From Protula sp. h YS-2021 (taxonomy: Eukaryota; Annelida; Polychaeta; Sabellida; Serpulidae): a stretch of DNA of 64,000 nucleotides. The stretch lies in contig OX457034.1 of assembly GCA_949752745.1 (NCBI GenBank), positions 31,415,544 to 31,479,543 on the forward strand, read 5' to 3'. Positions 25,901-39,672 of the stretch are shown here, in pieces. Position numbers and translations under genes: made by a program. The notes under the pieces were generated by a model. The model was not told the DNA's origin and did no database searches. It worked only from the letters and a program-made list of their open reading frames with translations. How positions within the stretch are numbered: the first letter of the stretch is position 1; each line of letters begins with the position of its first letter.

Positions 25901-28900
25901 CAATTTAGTTCGTTCGTTGCATAGACTGCACATCCTAGCTTTTATTTTAGTGTTAATGCATGTTTAACTGGCCAGTCGTTAACTGGTCAACCGTCAATGA
26001 TGGATAATGGATTTACAGACACGTCTTGTTATATTTTCCATGTTGATCAAACCAACACAGGTTAAACAAGACCCAAACAGTCTGAGAAATCTGATAGATT
26101 CACAGCAGGTTATATACAAATAGTGAAAATGGTTAATTTGGTGGATACGTTAAATTTTGAAAGTGGAATATCTTTAAAAGTATTGGTGATAGAGAGACGG
26201 GGATTTGACGAGGTGATATGGCGAATATGAATTATGTATGATCCAGTAGTGTTTTTAGGCCATTCTGAGCCCTTTAAATTGCACTTTTACAAAGGCAAAG
26301 TTTTCTACAGGCGAGTGTTAAATGAATGGTTTTAAGAACAGCGAGATAGTTTTTTTATAAATAGATTTGTCTATTTCTTAGTGATTGGATGAATGATCAG
26401 ATCAGTCCTGGAAAAAACTTCACAATAACTATGTAACTGTTTGATATATTTTTTTAAAGTAAACCTTTGTAACCATATACATCCTTCATGTTACCAGTTA
26501 CCAATACAAATATATGTAATGTAAGAAGCTACTAAATTTCAACTTACAATTTAGATGTTTTCAGCATTTTATTTACAGTAGACTTTGTAAACCTAAATAA
26601 TTAAAATGTACTTCTATTTCCAGCCGAGTGTGAGATGTGAGAAATAATTCTGGGGTTACGGTATATACCGCCAACAACTGGAAAAATAAAAATAAATCAA
26701 GGGGTAATGTCATTGAATGTGTGATTTGTTTTAAGAACTACAAAAAGATGTATGTATTCCATAGGTAAAAATTGTAATTTATTTCTGCATACAAACAATA
26801 TGTATTTGCACCAATTATCAACTCTAAAGAAATCAGGTATTACACATATACCACCGACAAAAATGAAAATCCTGTGACTTTCTCAGTGAATTTGTGATAT
26901 GGTTCAAGAGTTAGAAAGGAATGTATGTATACCTTTAGTAAAATTTGAACTTTATTTCTGGATACAAGCAATCGGTAGCTGCAACAAGTATCAACAGAAA
27001 CAAATCACCAGAAAACATTGATGTAAAAATTCAAAGGTCCAGTACATAATACGGCATATCCTCGTCTCGGACATTTGTCGTTGTCATGTATCTGCGCCGT
27101 ATGTCGAATTATGCTGACACAGTTGACGCCCCACTCTAGCGCTATTACTCTTATATTTATGACTTCCTTAAAATCTAAGCGGTTATTGTTGCAAGATCAA
27201 AGATTTCAATTTAGTTCGTTCGTTGCATAGACTGCACATCCTAGCTTTTATTTTAGTGTTAATGCATGTTTAACTGGCCAGTCGTTAACTGGTCAACCGT
27301 CAATGATGGATAATGGATTTACAGACACGTCTTGTTATATTTTCCATGTTGATCAAACCAACACAGGTTAAACAAGACCCAAACAGTCTGAGAAATCTGA
27401 TAGATTCACAGCAGGTTATATACAAATAGTGAAAATGGTTAATTTGGTGGATACGTTAAATTTTGAAAGTGGAATATCTTTAAAAGTATTGGTGATAGAG
27501 AGACGGGGATTTGACGAGGTGATATGGCGAATATGAATTATGTATGATCCAGTAGTGTTTTTAGGCCATTCTGAGCCCTTTAAATTGCACTTTTACAAAG
27601 GCAAAGTTTTCTACAGGCGAGTGTTAAATGAATGGTTTTAAGAACAGCGAGATAGTTTTTTTATAAATAGATTTGTCTATTTCTTAGTGATTGGATGAAT
27701 GATCAGATCAGTCCTGGAAAAAACTTCACAATAACTATGTAACTGTTTGATATATTTTTTTAAAGTAAACCTTTGTAACCATATACATCCTTCATGTTAC
27801 CAGTTACCAATACAAATATATGTAATGTAAGAAGCTACTAAATTTCAACTTACAATTTAGATGTTTTCAGCATTTTATTTACAGTAGACTTTGTAAACCT
27901 AAATAATTAAAATGTACTTCTATTTCCAGCCGAGTGTGAGATGTGAGAAATAATTCTGGGGTTACGGTATATACCGCCAACAACTGGAAAAATAAAAATA
28001 AATCAAGGGGTAATGTCATTGAATGTGTGATTTGTTTTAAGAACTACAAAAAGATGTATGTATTCCATAGGTAAAAATTGTAATTTATTTCTGCATACAA
28101 ACAATATGTATTTGCACCAATTATCAACTCTAAAGAAATCAGGTATTACACATATACCACCGACAAAAATGAAAATCCTGTGACTTTCTCAGTGAATTTG
28201 TGATATGGTTCAAGAGTTAGAAAGGAATGTATGTATACCTTTAGTAAAATTTGAACTTTATTTCTGGATACAAGCAATCGGTAGCTGCAACAAGTATCAA
28301 CAGAAACAAATCACCAGAAAACATTGATGTAAAAATTCAAAGGTCCAGTACATAATACGGCATATCCTCGTCTCGGACATTTGTCGTTGTCATGTATCTG
28401 CGCCGTATGTCGAATTATGCTGACACAGTTGACGCCCCACTCTAGCGCTATTACTCTTATATTTATGACTTCCTTAAAATCTAAGCGGTTATTGTTGCAA
28501 GATCAAAGATTTCAATTTAGTTCGTTCGTTGCATAGACTGCACATCCTAGCTTTTATTTTAGTGTTAATGCATGTTTAACTGGCCAGTCGTTAACTGGTC
28601 AACCGTCAATGATGGATAATGGATTTACAGACACGTCTTGTTATATTTTCCATGTTGATCAAACCAACACAGGTTAAACAAGACCCAAACAGTCTGAGAA
28701 ATCTGATAGATTCACAGCAGGTTATATACAAATAGTGAAAATGGTTAATTTGGTGGATACGTTAAATTTTGAAAGTGGAATATCTTTAAAAGTATTGGTG
28801 ATAGAGAGACGGGGATTTGACGAGGTGATATGGCGAATATGAATTATGTATGATCCAGTAGTGTTTTTAGGCCATTCTGAGCCCTTTAAATTGCACTTTT

Positions 28901-31900
28901 ACAAAGGCAAAGTTTTCTACAGGCGAGTGTTAAATGAATGGTTTTAAGAACAGCGAGATAGTTTTTTTATAAATAGATTTGTCTATTTCTTAGTGATTGG
29001 ATGAATGATCAGATCAGTCCTGGAAAAAACTTCACAATAACTATGTAACTGTTTGATATATTTTTTTAAAGTAAACCTTTGTAACCATATACATCCTTCA
29101 TGTTACCAGTTACCAATACAAATATATGTAATGTAAGAAGCTACTAAATTTCAACTTACAATTTAGATGTTTTCAGCATTTTATTTACAGTAGACTTTGT
29201 AAACCTAAATAATTAAAATGTACTTCTATTTCCAGCCGAGTGTGAGATGTGAGAAATAATTCTGGGGTTACGGTATATACCGCCAACAACTGGAAAAATA
29301 AAAATAAATCAAGGGGTAATGTCATTGAATGTGTGATTTGTTTTAAGAACTACAAAAAGATGTATGTATTCCATAGGTAAAAATTGTAATTTATTTCTGC
29401 ATACAAACAATATGTATTTGCACCAATTATCAACTCTAAAGAAATCAGGTATTACACATATACCACCGACAAAAATGAAAATCCTGTGACTTTCTCAGTG
29501 AATTTGTGATATGGTTCAAGAGTTAGAAAGGAATGTATGTATACCTTTAGTAAAATTTGAACTTTATTTCTGGATACAAGCAATCGGTAGCTGCAACAAG
29601 TATCAACAGAAACAAATCACCAGAAAACATTGATGTAAAAATTCAAAGGTCCAGTACATAATACGGCATATCCTCGTCTCGGACATTTGTCGTTGTCATG
29701 TATCTGCGCCGTATGTCGAATTATGCTGACACAGTTGACGCCCCACTCTAGCGCTATTACTCTTATATTTATGACTTCCTTAAAATCTAAGCGGTTATTG
29801 TTGCAAGATCAAAGATTTCAATTTAGTTCGTTCGTTGCATAGACTGCACATCCTAGCTTTTATTTTAGTGTTAATGCATGTTTAACTGGCCAGTCGTTAA
29901 CTGGTCAACCGTCAATGATGGATAATGGATTTACAGACACGTCTTGTTATATTTTCCATGTTGATCAAACCAACACAGGTTAAACAAGACCCAAACAGTC
30001 TGAGAAATCTGATAGATTCACAGCAGGTTATATACAAATAGTGAAAATGGTTAATTTGGTGGATACGTTAAATTTTGAAAGTGGAATATCTTTAAAAGTA
30101 TTGGTGATAGAGAGACGGGGATTTGACGAGGTGATATGGCGAATATGAATTATGTATGATCCAGTAGTGTTTTTAGGCCATTCTGAGCCCTTTAAATTGC
30201 ACTTTTACAAAGGCAAAGTTTTCTACAGGCGAGTGTTAAATGAATGGTTTTAAGAACAGCGAGATAGTTTTTTTATAAATAGATTTGTCTATTTCTTAGT
30301 GATTGGATGAATGATCAGATCAGTCCTGGAAAAAACTTCACAATAACTATGTAACTGTTTGATATATATTTTTAAAGTAAACCTTTGTAACCATATACAT
30401 CCTTCATGTTACCAGTTACCAATACAAATATATGTAATGTAAGAAGCTACTAAATTTCAACTTACAATTTAGATGTTTTCAGCATTTTATTTACAGTAGA
30501 CTTTGTAAACCTAAATAATTAAAATGTACTTCTATTTCCAGCCGAGTGTGAGATGTGAGAAATAATTCTGGGGTTACGGTATATACCGCCAACAACTGGA
30601 AAAATAAAAATAAATCAAGGGGTAATGTCATTGAATGTGTGATTTGTTTTAAGAACTACAAAAAGATGTATGTATTCCATAGGTAAAAATTGTAATTTAT
30701 TTCTGCATACAAACAATATGTATTTGCACCAATTATCAACTCTAAAGAAATCAGGTATTACACATATACCACCGACAAAAATGAAAATCCTGTGACTTTC
30801 TCAGTGAATTTGTGATATGGTTCAAGAGTTAGAAAGGAATGTATGTATACCTTTAGTAAAATTTGAACTTTATTTCTGGATACAAGCAATCGGTAGCTGC
30901 AACAAGTATCAACAGAAACAAATCACCAGAAAACATTGATGTAAAAATTCAAAGGTCCAGTACATAATACGGCATATCCTCGTCTCGGACATTTGTCGTT
31001 GTCATGTATCTGCGCCGTATGTCGAATTATGCTGACACAGTTGACGCCCCACTCTAGCGCTATTACTCTTATATTTATGACTTCCTTAAAATCTAAGCGG
31101 TTATTGTTGCAAGATCAAAGATTTCAATTTAGTTCGTTCGTTGCATAGACTGCACATCCTAGCTTTTATTTTAGTGTTAATGCATGTTTAACTGGCCAGT
31201 CGTTAACTGGTCAACCGTCAATGATGGATAATGGATTTACAGACACGTCTTGTTATATTTTCCATGTTGATCAAACCAACACAGGTTAAACAAGACCCAA
31301 ACAGTCTGAGAAATCTGATAGATTCACAGCAGGTTATATACAAATAGTGAAAATGGTTAATTTGGTGGATACGTTAAATTTTGAAAGTGGAATATCTTTA
31401 AAAGTATTGGTGATAGAGAGACGGGGATTTGACGAGGTGATATGGCGAATATGAATTATGTATGATCCAGTAGTGTTTTTAGGCCATTCTGAGCCCTTTA
31501 AATTGCACTTTTACAAAGGCAAAGTTTTCTACAGGCGAGTGTTAAATGAATGGTTTTAAGACCAGCGAGATAGTTTTTTTATAAATAGATTTGTCTATTT
31601 CTTAGTGATTGGATGAATGATCAGATCAGTCCTGGAAAAAACTTCACAATAACTATGTAACTGTTTGATATATTTTTTTAAAGTAAACCTTTGTAACCAT
31701 ATACATCCTTCATGTTACCAGTTACCAATACAAATATATGTAATGTAAGAAGCTACTAAATTTCAACTTACAATTTAGATGTTTTCAGCATTTTATTTAC
31801 AGTAGACTTTGTAAACCTAAATAATTAAAATGTACTTCTATTTCCAGCCGAGTGTGAGATGTGAGAAATAATTCTGGGGTTACGGTATATACCGCCAACA

Positions 31901-34900
31901 ACTGGAAAAATAAAAATAAATCAAGGGGTAATGTCATTGAATGTGTGATTTGTTTTAAGAACTACAAAAAGATGTATGTATTCCATAGGTAAAAATTGTA
32001 ATTTATTTCTGCATACAAACAATATGTATTTGCACCAATTATCAACTCTAAAGAAATCAGGTATTACACATATACCACCGACAAAAATGAAAATCCTGTG
32101 ACTTTCTCAGTGAATTTGTGATATGGTTCAAGAGTTAGAAAGGAATGTATGTATACCTTTAGTAAAATTTGAACTTTATTTCTGGATACAAGCAATCGGT
32201 AGCTGCAACAAGTATCAACAGAAACAAATCACCAGAAAACATTGATGTAAAAATTCAAAGGTCCAGTACATAATACGGCATATCCTCGTCTCGGACATTT
32301 GTCGTTGTCATGTATCTGCGCCGTATGTCGAATTATGCTGACACAGTTGACGCCCCACTCTAGCGCTATTACTCTTATATTTATGACTTCCTTAAAATCT
32401 AAGCGGTTATTGTTGCAAGATCAAAGATTTCAATTTAGTTCGTTCGTTGCATAGACTGCACATCCTAGCTTTTATTTTAGTGTTAATGCATGTTTAACTG
32501 GCCAGTCGTTAACTGGTCAACCGTCAATGATGGATAATGGATTTACAGACACGTCTTGTTATATTTTCCATGTTGATCAAACCAACACAGGTTAAACAAG
32601 ACCCAAACAGTCTGAGAAATCTGATAGATTCACAGCAGGTTATATACAAATAGTGAAAATGGTTAATTTGGTGGATACGTTAAATTTTGAAAGTGGAATA
32701 TCTTTAAAAGTATTGGTGATAGAGAGACGGGGATTTGACGAGGTGATATGGCGAATATGAATTATGTATGATCCAGTAGTGTTTTTAGGCCATTCTGAGC
32801 CCTTTAAATTGCACTTTTACAAAGGCAAAGTTTTCTACAGGCGAGTGTTAAATGAATGGTTTTAAGAACAGCGAGATAGTTTTTTTATAAATAGATTTGT
32901 CTATTTCTTAGTGATTGGATGAATGATCAGATCAGTCCTGGAAAAAACTTCACAATAACTATGTAACTGTTTGATATATTTTTTTAAAGTAAACCTTTGT
33001 AACCATATACATCCTTCATGTTACCAGTTACCAATACAAATATATGTAATGTAAGAAGCTACTAAATTTCAACTTACAATTTAGATGTTTTCAGCATTTT
33101 ATTTACAGTAGACTTTGTAAACCTAAATAATTAAAATGTACTTCTATTTCCAGCCGAGTGTGAGATGTGAGAAATAATTCTGGGGTTACGGTATATACCG
33201 CCAACAACTGGAAAAATAAAAATAAATCAAGGGGTAATGTCATTGAATGTGTGATTTGTTTTAAGAACTACAAAAAGATGTATGTATTCCATAGGTAAAA
33301 ATTGTAATTTATTTCTGCATACAAACAATATGTATTTGCACCAATTATCAACTCTAAAGAAATCAGGTATTACACATATACCACCGACAAAAATGAAAAT
33401 CCTGTGACTTTCTCAGTGAATTTGTGATATGGTTCAAGAGTTAGAAAGGAATGTATGTATACCTTTAGTAAAATTTGAACTTTATTTCTGGATACAAGCA
33501 ATCGGTAGCTGCAACAAGTATCAACAGAAACAAATCACCAGAAAACATTGATGTAAAAATTCAAAGGTCCAGTACATAATACGGCATATCCTCGTCTCGG
33601 ACATTTGTCGTTGTCATGTATCTGCGCCGTATGTCGAATTATGCTGACACAGTTGACGCCCCACTCTAGCGCTATTACTCTTATATTTATGACTTCCTTA
33701 AAATCTAAGCGGTTATTGTTGCAAGATCAAAGATTTCAATTTAGTTCGTTCGTTGCATAGACTGCACATCCTAGCTTTTATTTTAGTGTTAATGCATGTT
33801 TAACTGGCCAGTCGTTAACTGGTCAACCGTCAATGATGGATAATGGATTTACAGACACGTCTTGTTATATTTTCCATGTTGATCAAACCAACACAGGTTA
33901 AACAAGACCCAAACAGTCTGAGAAATCTGATAGATTCACAGCAGGTTATATACAAATAGTGAAAATGGTTAATTTGGTGGATACGTTAAATTTTGAAAGT
34001 GGAATATCTTTAAAAGTATTGGTGATAGAGAGACGGGGATTTGACGAGGTGATATGGCGAATATGAATTATGTATGATCCAGTAGTGTTTTTAGGCCAAT
34101 CTGAGCCCTTTAAATTGCACTTTTACAAAGGCAAAGTTTTCTACAGGCGAGTGTTAAATGAATGGTTTTAAGAACAGCGAGATAGTTTTTTTATAAATAG
34201 ATTTGTCTATTTCTTAGTGATTGGATGAATGATCAGATCAGTCCTGGAAAAAACTTCACAATAACTATGTAACTGTTTGATATATTTTTTTAAAGTAAAC
34301 CTTTGTAACCATATACATCCTTCATGTTACCAGTTACCAATACAAATATATGTAATGTAAGAAGCTACTAAATTTCAACTTACAATTTAGATGTTTTCAG
34401 CATTTTATTTACAGTAGACTTTGTAAACCTAAATAATTAAAATGTACTTCTATTTCCAGCCGAGTGTGAGATGTGAGAAATAATTCTGGGGTTACGGTAT
34501 ATACCGCCAACAACTGGAAAAATAAAAATAAATCAAGGGGTAATGTCATTGAATGTGTGATTTGTTTTAAGAACTACAAAAAGATGTATGTATTCCATAG
34601 GTAAAAATTGTAATTTATTTCTGCATACAAACAATATGTATTTGCACCAATTATCAACTCTAAAGAAATCAGGTATTACACATATACCACCGACAAAAAT
34701 GAAAATCCTGTGACTTTCTCAGTGAATTTGTGATATGGTTCAAGAGTTAGAAAGGAATGTATGTATACCTTTAGTAAAATTTGAACTTTATTTCTGGATA
34801 CAAGCAATCGGTAGCTGCAACAAGTATCAACAGAAACAAATCACCAGAAAACATTGATGTAAAAATTCAAAGGTCCAGTACATAATACGGCATATCCTCG

Positions 34901-37872
34901 TCTCGGACATTTGTCGTTGTCATGTATCTGCGCCGTATGTCGAATTATGCTGACACAGTTGACGCCCCACTCTAGCGCTATTACTCTTATATTTATGACT
35001 TCCTTAAAATCTAAGCGGTTATTGTTGCAAGATCAAAGATTTCAATTTAGTTCGTTCGTTGCATAGACTGCACATCCTAGCTTTTATTTTAGTGTTAATG
35101 CATGTTTAACTGGCCAGTCGTTAACTGGTCAACCGTCAATGATGGATAATGGATTTACAGACACGTCTTGTTATATTTTCCATGTTGATCAAACCAACAC
35201 AGGTTAAACAAGACCCAAACAGTCTGAGAAATCTGATAGATTCACAGCAGGTTATATACAAATAGTGAAAATGGTTAATTTGGTGGATACGTTAAATTTT
35301 GAAAGTGGAATATCTTTAAAAGTATTGGTGATAGAGAGACGGGGATTTGACGAGGTGATATGGCGAATATGAATTATGTATGATCCAGTAGTGTTTTTAG
35401 GCCATTCTGAGCCCTTTAAATTGCACTTTTACAAAGGCAAAGTTTTCTACAGGCGAGTGTTAAATGAATGGTTTTAAGAACAGCGAGATAGTTTTTTTAT
35501 AAATAGATTTGTCTATTTCTTAGTGATTGGATGAATGATCAGATCAGTCCTGGAAAAAACTTCACAATAACTATGTAACTGTTTGATATATTTTTTTAAA
35601 GTAAACCTTTGTAACCATATACATCCTTCATGTTACCAGTTACCAATACAAATATATGTAATGTAAGAAGCTACTAAATTTCAACTTACAATTTAGATGT
35701 TTTCAGCATTTTATTTACAGTAGACTTTGTAAACCTAAATAATTAAAATGTACTTCTATTTCCAGCCGAGTGTGAGATGTGAGAAATAATTCTGGGGTTA
35801 CGGTATATACCGCCAACAACTGGAAAAATAAAAATAAATCAAGGGGTAATGTCATTGAATGTGTGATTTGTTTTAAGAACTACAAAAAGATGTATGTATT
35901 CCATAGGTAAAAATTGTAATTTATTTCTGCATACAAACAATATGTATTTGCACCAATTATCAACTCTAAAGAAATCAGGTATTACACATATACCACCGAC
36001 AAAAATGAAAATCCTGTGACTTTCTCAGTGAATTTGTGATATGGTTCAAGAGTTAGAAAGGAATGTATGTATACCTTTAGTAAAATTTGAACTTTATTTC
36101 TGGATACAAGCAATCGGTAGCTGCAACAAGTATCAACAGAAACAAATCACCAGAAAACATTGATGTAAAAATTCAAAGGTCCAGTACATAATACGGCATA
36201 TCCTCGTCTCGGACATTTGTCGTTGTCATGTATCTGCGCCGTATGTCGAATTATGCTGACACAGTTGACGCCCCACTCTAGCGCTATTACTCTTATATTT
36301 ATGACTTCCTTAAAATCTAAGCGGTTATTGTTGCAAGATCAAAGATTTCAATTTAGTTCGTTCGTTGCATAGACTGCACATCCTAGCTTTTATTTTAGTG
36401 TTAATGCATGTTTAACTGGCCAGTCGTTAACTGGTCAACCGTCAATGATGGATAATGGATTTACAGACACGTCTTGTTATATTTTCCATGTTGATCAAAC
36501 CAACACAGGTTAAACAAGACCCAAACAGTCTGAGAAATCTGATAGATTCACAGCAGGTTATATACAAATAGTGAAAATGGTTAATTTGGTGGATACGTTA
36601 AATTTTGAAAGTGGAATATCTTTAAAAGTATTGGTGATAGAGAGACGGGGATTTGACGAGGTGATATGGCGAATATGAATTATGTATGATCCAGTAGTGT
36701 TTTTAGGCCATTCTGAGCCCTTTAAATTGCACTTTTACAAAGGCAAAGTTTTCTACAGGCGAGTGTTAAATGAATGGTTTTAAGAACAGCGAGATAGTTT
36801 TTTTATAAATAGATTTGTCTATTTCTTAGTGATTGGATGAATGATCAGATCAGTCCTGGAAAAAACTTCACAATAACTATGTAACTGTTTGATATATTTT
36901 TTTAAAGTAAACCTTTGTAACCATATACATCCTTCATGTTACCAGTTACCAATACAAATATATGTAATGTAAGAAGCTACTAAATTTCAACTTACAATTT
37001 AGATGTTTTCAGCATTTTATTTACAGTAGACTTTGTAAACCTAAATAATTAAAATGTACTTCTATTTCCAGCCGAGTGTGAGATGTGAGAAATAATTCTG
37101 GGGTTACGGTATATACCGCCAACAACTGGAAAAATAAAAATAAATCAAGGGGTAATGTCATTGAATGTGTGATTTGTTTTAAGAACTACAAAAAGATGTA
37201 TGTATTCCATAGGTAAAAATTGTAATTTATTTCTGCATACAAACAATATGTATTTGCACCAATTATCAACTCTAAAGAAATCAGGTATTACACATATACC
37301 ACCGACAAAAATGAAAATCCTGTGACTTTCTCAGTGAATTTGTGATATGGTTCAAGAGTTAGAAAGGAATGTATGTATACCTTTAGTAAAATTTGAACTT
37401 TATTTCTGGATACAAGCAATCGGTAGCTGCAACAAGTATCAACAGAAACAAATCACCAGAAAACATTGATGTAAAAATTCAAAGGTCCAGTACATAATAC
37501 GGCATATCCTCGTCTCGGACATTTGTCGTTGTCATGTATCTGCGCCGTATGTCGAATTATGCTGACACAGTTGACGCCCCACTCTAGCGCTATTACTCTT
37601 ATATTTATGACTTCCTTAAAATCTAAGCGGTTATTGTTGCAAGATCAAAGATTTCAATTTAGTTCGTTCGTTGCATAGACTGCACATCCTAGCTTTTATT
37701 TTAGTGTTAATGCATGTTTAACTGGCCAGTCGTTAACTGGTCAACCGTCAATGATGGATAATGGATTTACAGACATGTCTTGTTATATTTTCCATGTTGA
37801 TCAAACCAACACAGGTTAAACAAGACCCAAACAGTCTGAGAAATCTGATAGATTCACAGCAGGTTATATACA
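16978..37872 (+). repeat. B9-B24, run of sixteen B blocks
   Basis: Block starts: 16978, 18284, 19589, 20895, 22201, 23507, 24813, 26119, 27425, 28731, 30037, 31343, 32649, 33955, 35261, 36567. All are 1,306 bp except B10 (1,305 bp, one G lost in CTGGGGTTACGG). B9-B15 share CGTTAGC; B16 onward have CGGTAGC. B10, B12 and B14 carry GATAGTATTTTT while B11, B13 and B15 do not. B10-B23 are all GATACG...GACACG; B24 is a GATACG...GACATG hybrid. Private changes include 17122, 17169 and 17506 in B9, 30368 in B19, 31562 in B20 and 34099 in B22. Confidence 0.96.
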
Positions 37873-38215
37873 ATTCCAGTGACATTGAAAAATGGTGTGT
37901 AAAATTACTGATAGAGAATTGAATTGGATAGAGCATTGGTTCGGTAAGCCGAAGGTCCCGAGTTCGACTCCAGCTCGGGGCGGCATGCAGGGAATTGACA
38001 TTTGCTCAAATTGCCTTGGCTAAGCAAATACAGTAGATAAGATCACCTATGAAGGAATTTAAAGGTGACGCCCACTTAGCGTTTCAGCCATCCCTTAAAA
38101 AACATTTTAGAAAGAAGTTAGTTTGGGCATCGTCCAATGACTTTCTTTATTTGAGTTGCCAAAGTCAATAAAATTATTTATTTTTAAACGATCAAAAGTT
38201 TCAGGGAGTGAACTC

Positions 38216-38252
<37 letters not shown>

Positions 38253-39672
38253 ATAGGTTTTGCCTGTAACACTTTGGTCCCTTTTTATTCTATATTGATA
38301 TTGAATGTTTCAAGTCAAACCGTAAACAAGAGGAAAAAAGTGTAAGCAACGCCTGTTTTGAAAGATTTACAATGCAGCAATAAATGTTGCAATCACTCAG
38401 TTTTTCCCACACCACAATCCAATTCAGATGGGAAGGTATGTAGTTTATAAACAGGCTCGAGCATCCATACAGATAGTGCTGTGCAGGTTATGGCAGTAAT
38501 ACAGTTGGCTGAAAGTTGGCTCGGGAGTGCGAGGGCGTAAGCGTTCCGGTGTTCTTCGGGACCCGGTGGATCGAGCTGGAACTCGGCTGTAGAAAGGCGA
38601 AAGGCGGCGTAAAACCCGCCCGGTATGCCGAAGCCCCGCCACTGACCAATGCACACTGTGGTTGATCATTGACGGTGGCTGGGGTGGCCGTATATACGTC
38701 AGGCTTCTGGCAGCAAGCCATAATATATATCCTGCACTGCACGCTTCACTTTTTGTTTTTTTTTACCTTTGATTATGTTTTATTTTATCCAAGAGGTAGG
38801 TTGTTGTTTCTACTTCATACAAAACTTATGCAATATTTAATCATATTTTATTGCTGGTGCATGCACATAGAAGGCTCTAGAATATGCACAACAGTATTCC
38901 ACACTCCTCTAGTATCGCTTGTTCAATGCTCTTTCAATCCAACTGGACAATCAAAAGCTGTGCGTCTCACACTTCTTGATCTCTCTCACACTGCTTGATC
39001 TCTTCAATCATGGCATTCTACCTACGTCAGTTGCAGAGTTACTTCGGGATTGAAGGCACAGAGTACGATCGTTGTACCTTACTAAGATCGAGGATGTATA
39101 TTCAGACACCGTAATATCATACTGAATTTTACTTCAGGTTTTAAACAAATATTAAGTAGTCTTAAAACTGTTTGATTTTACATACACCGTTTATAAGAGA
39201 ATGACATTGAAGCATTAACTTTGGCCATTTTTTCTATCTTAAACCATTTCAAAGAGAATAAAATACTCAGACAAAAGTACAGATGCTCAATAATCTTTCA
39301 GATCAAGGCAGATCGATGAACTTTCTAAAATACATAAACCTATTTTATTGCTAAACATTAAAATATCTGCAATAAAGAAAATTTTAATGGTTATAAAAGT
39401 AAGATTGTAATGTGTGGATAAGTTTGTACAGTGTAGCTAAAGTGAAAAGGTGGTAGTAGAATTTGCAAAGTGGGGATACCTGCTTGACCTCTTCCGAGGA
39501 TCATAATTTTAAAACTGATCTATGTGAAAATAAAAGAAGAAAGTTAATTTTCCTTGGAAAATAATAAAAAGTCAAATATATTGTACTTGCGATTGAAGAA
39601 AAATGGGCACGGTTGGGGAGAGGAAGAGCAAAGGAAGACGGATGTATGTAAATGTCTTGAGTAATAATGTGA
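37873..39672 (+). repeat. A5, complete block A (longest copy)
   Basis: 1,800 bp; the extra 8 bp are all in the poly-A tract. Right subfamily. Shares with A6 the variants AAAGGTGACGCC and CACTCAGTTTTTCCC. Private changes include GGTTGTTGTTTC and CAATATTTAATC within the 109-codon frame. Confidence 0.95.
37921..38251 (+). mobile_element. tRNA-derived SINE-like element in A5
   Basis: Head at 37921-37981; the tail at 38219-38251 is 33 uninterrupted A, the longest in the window. Confidence 0.6.
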
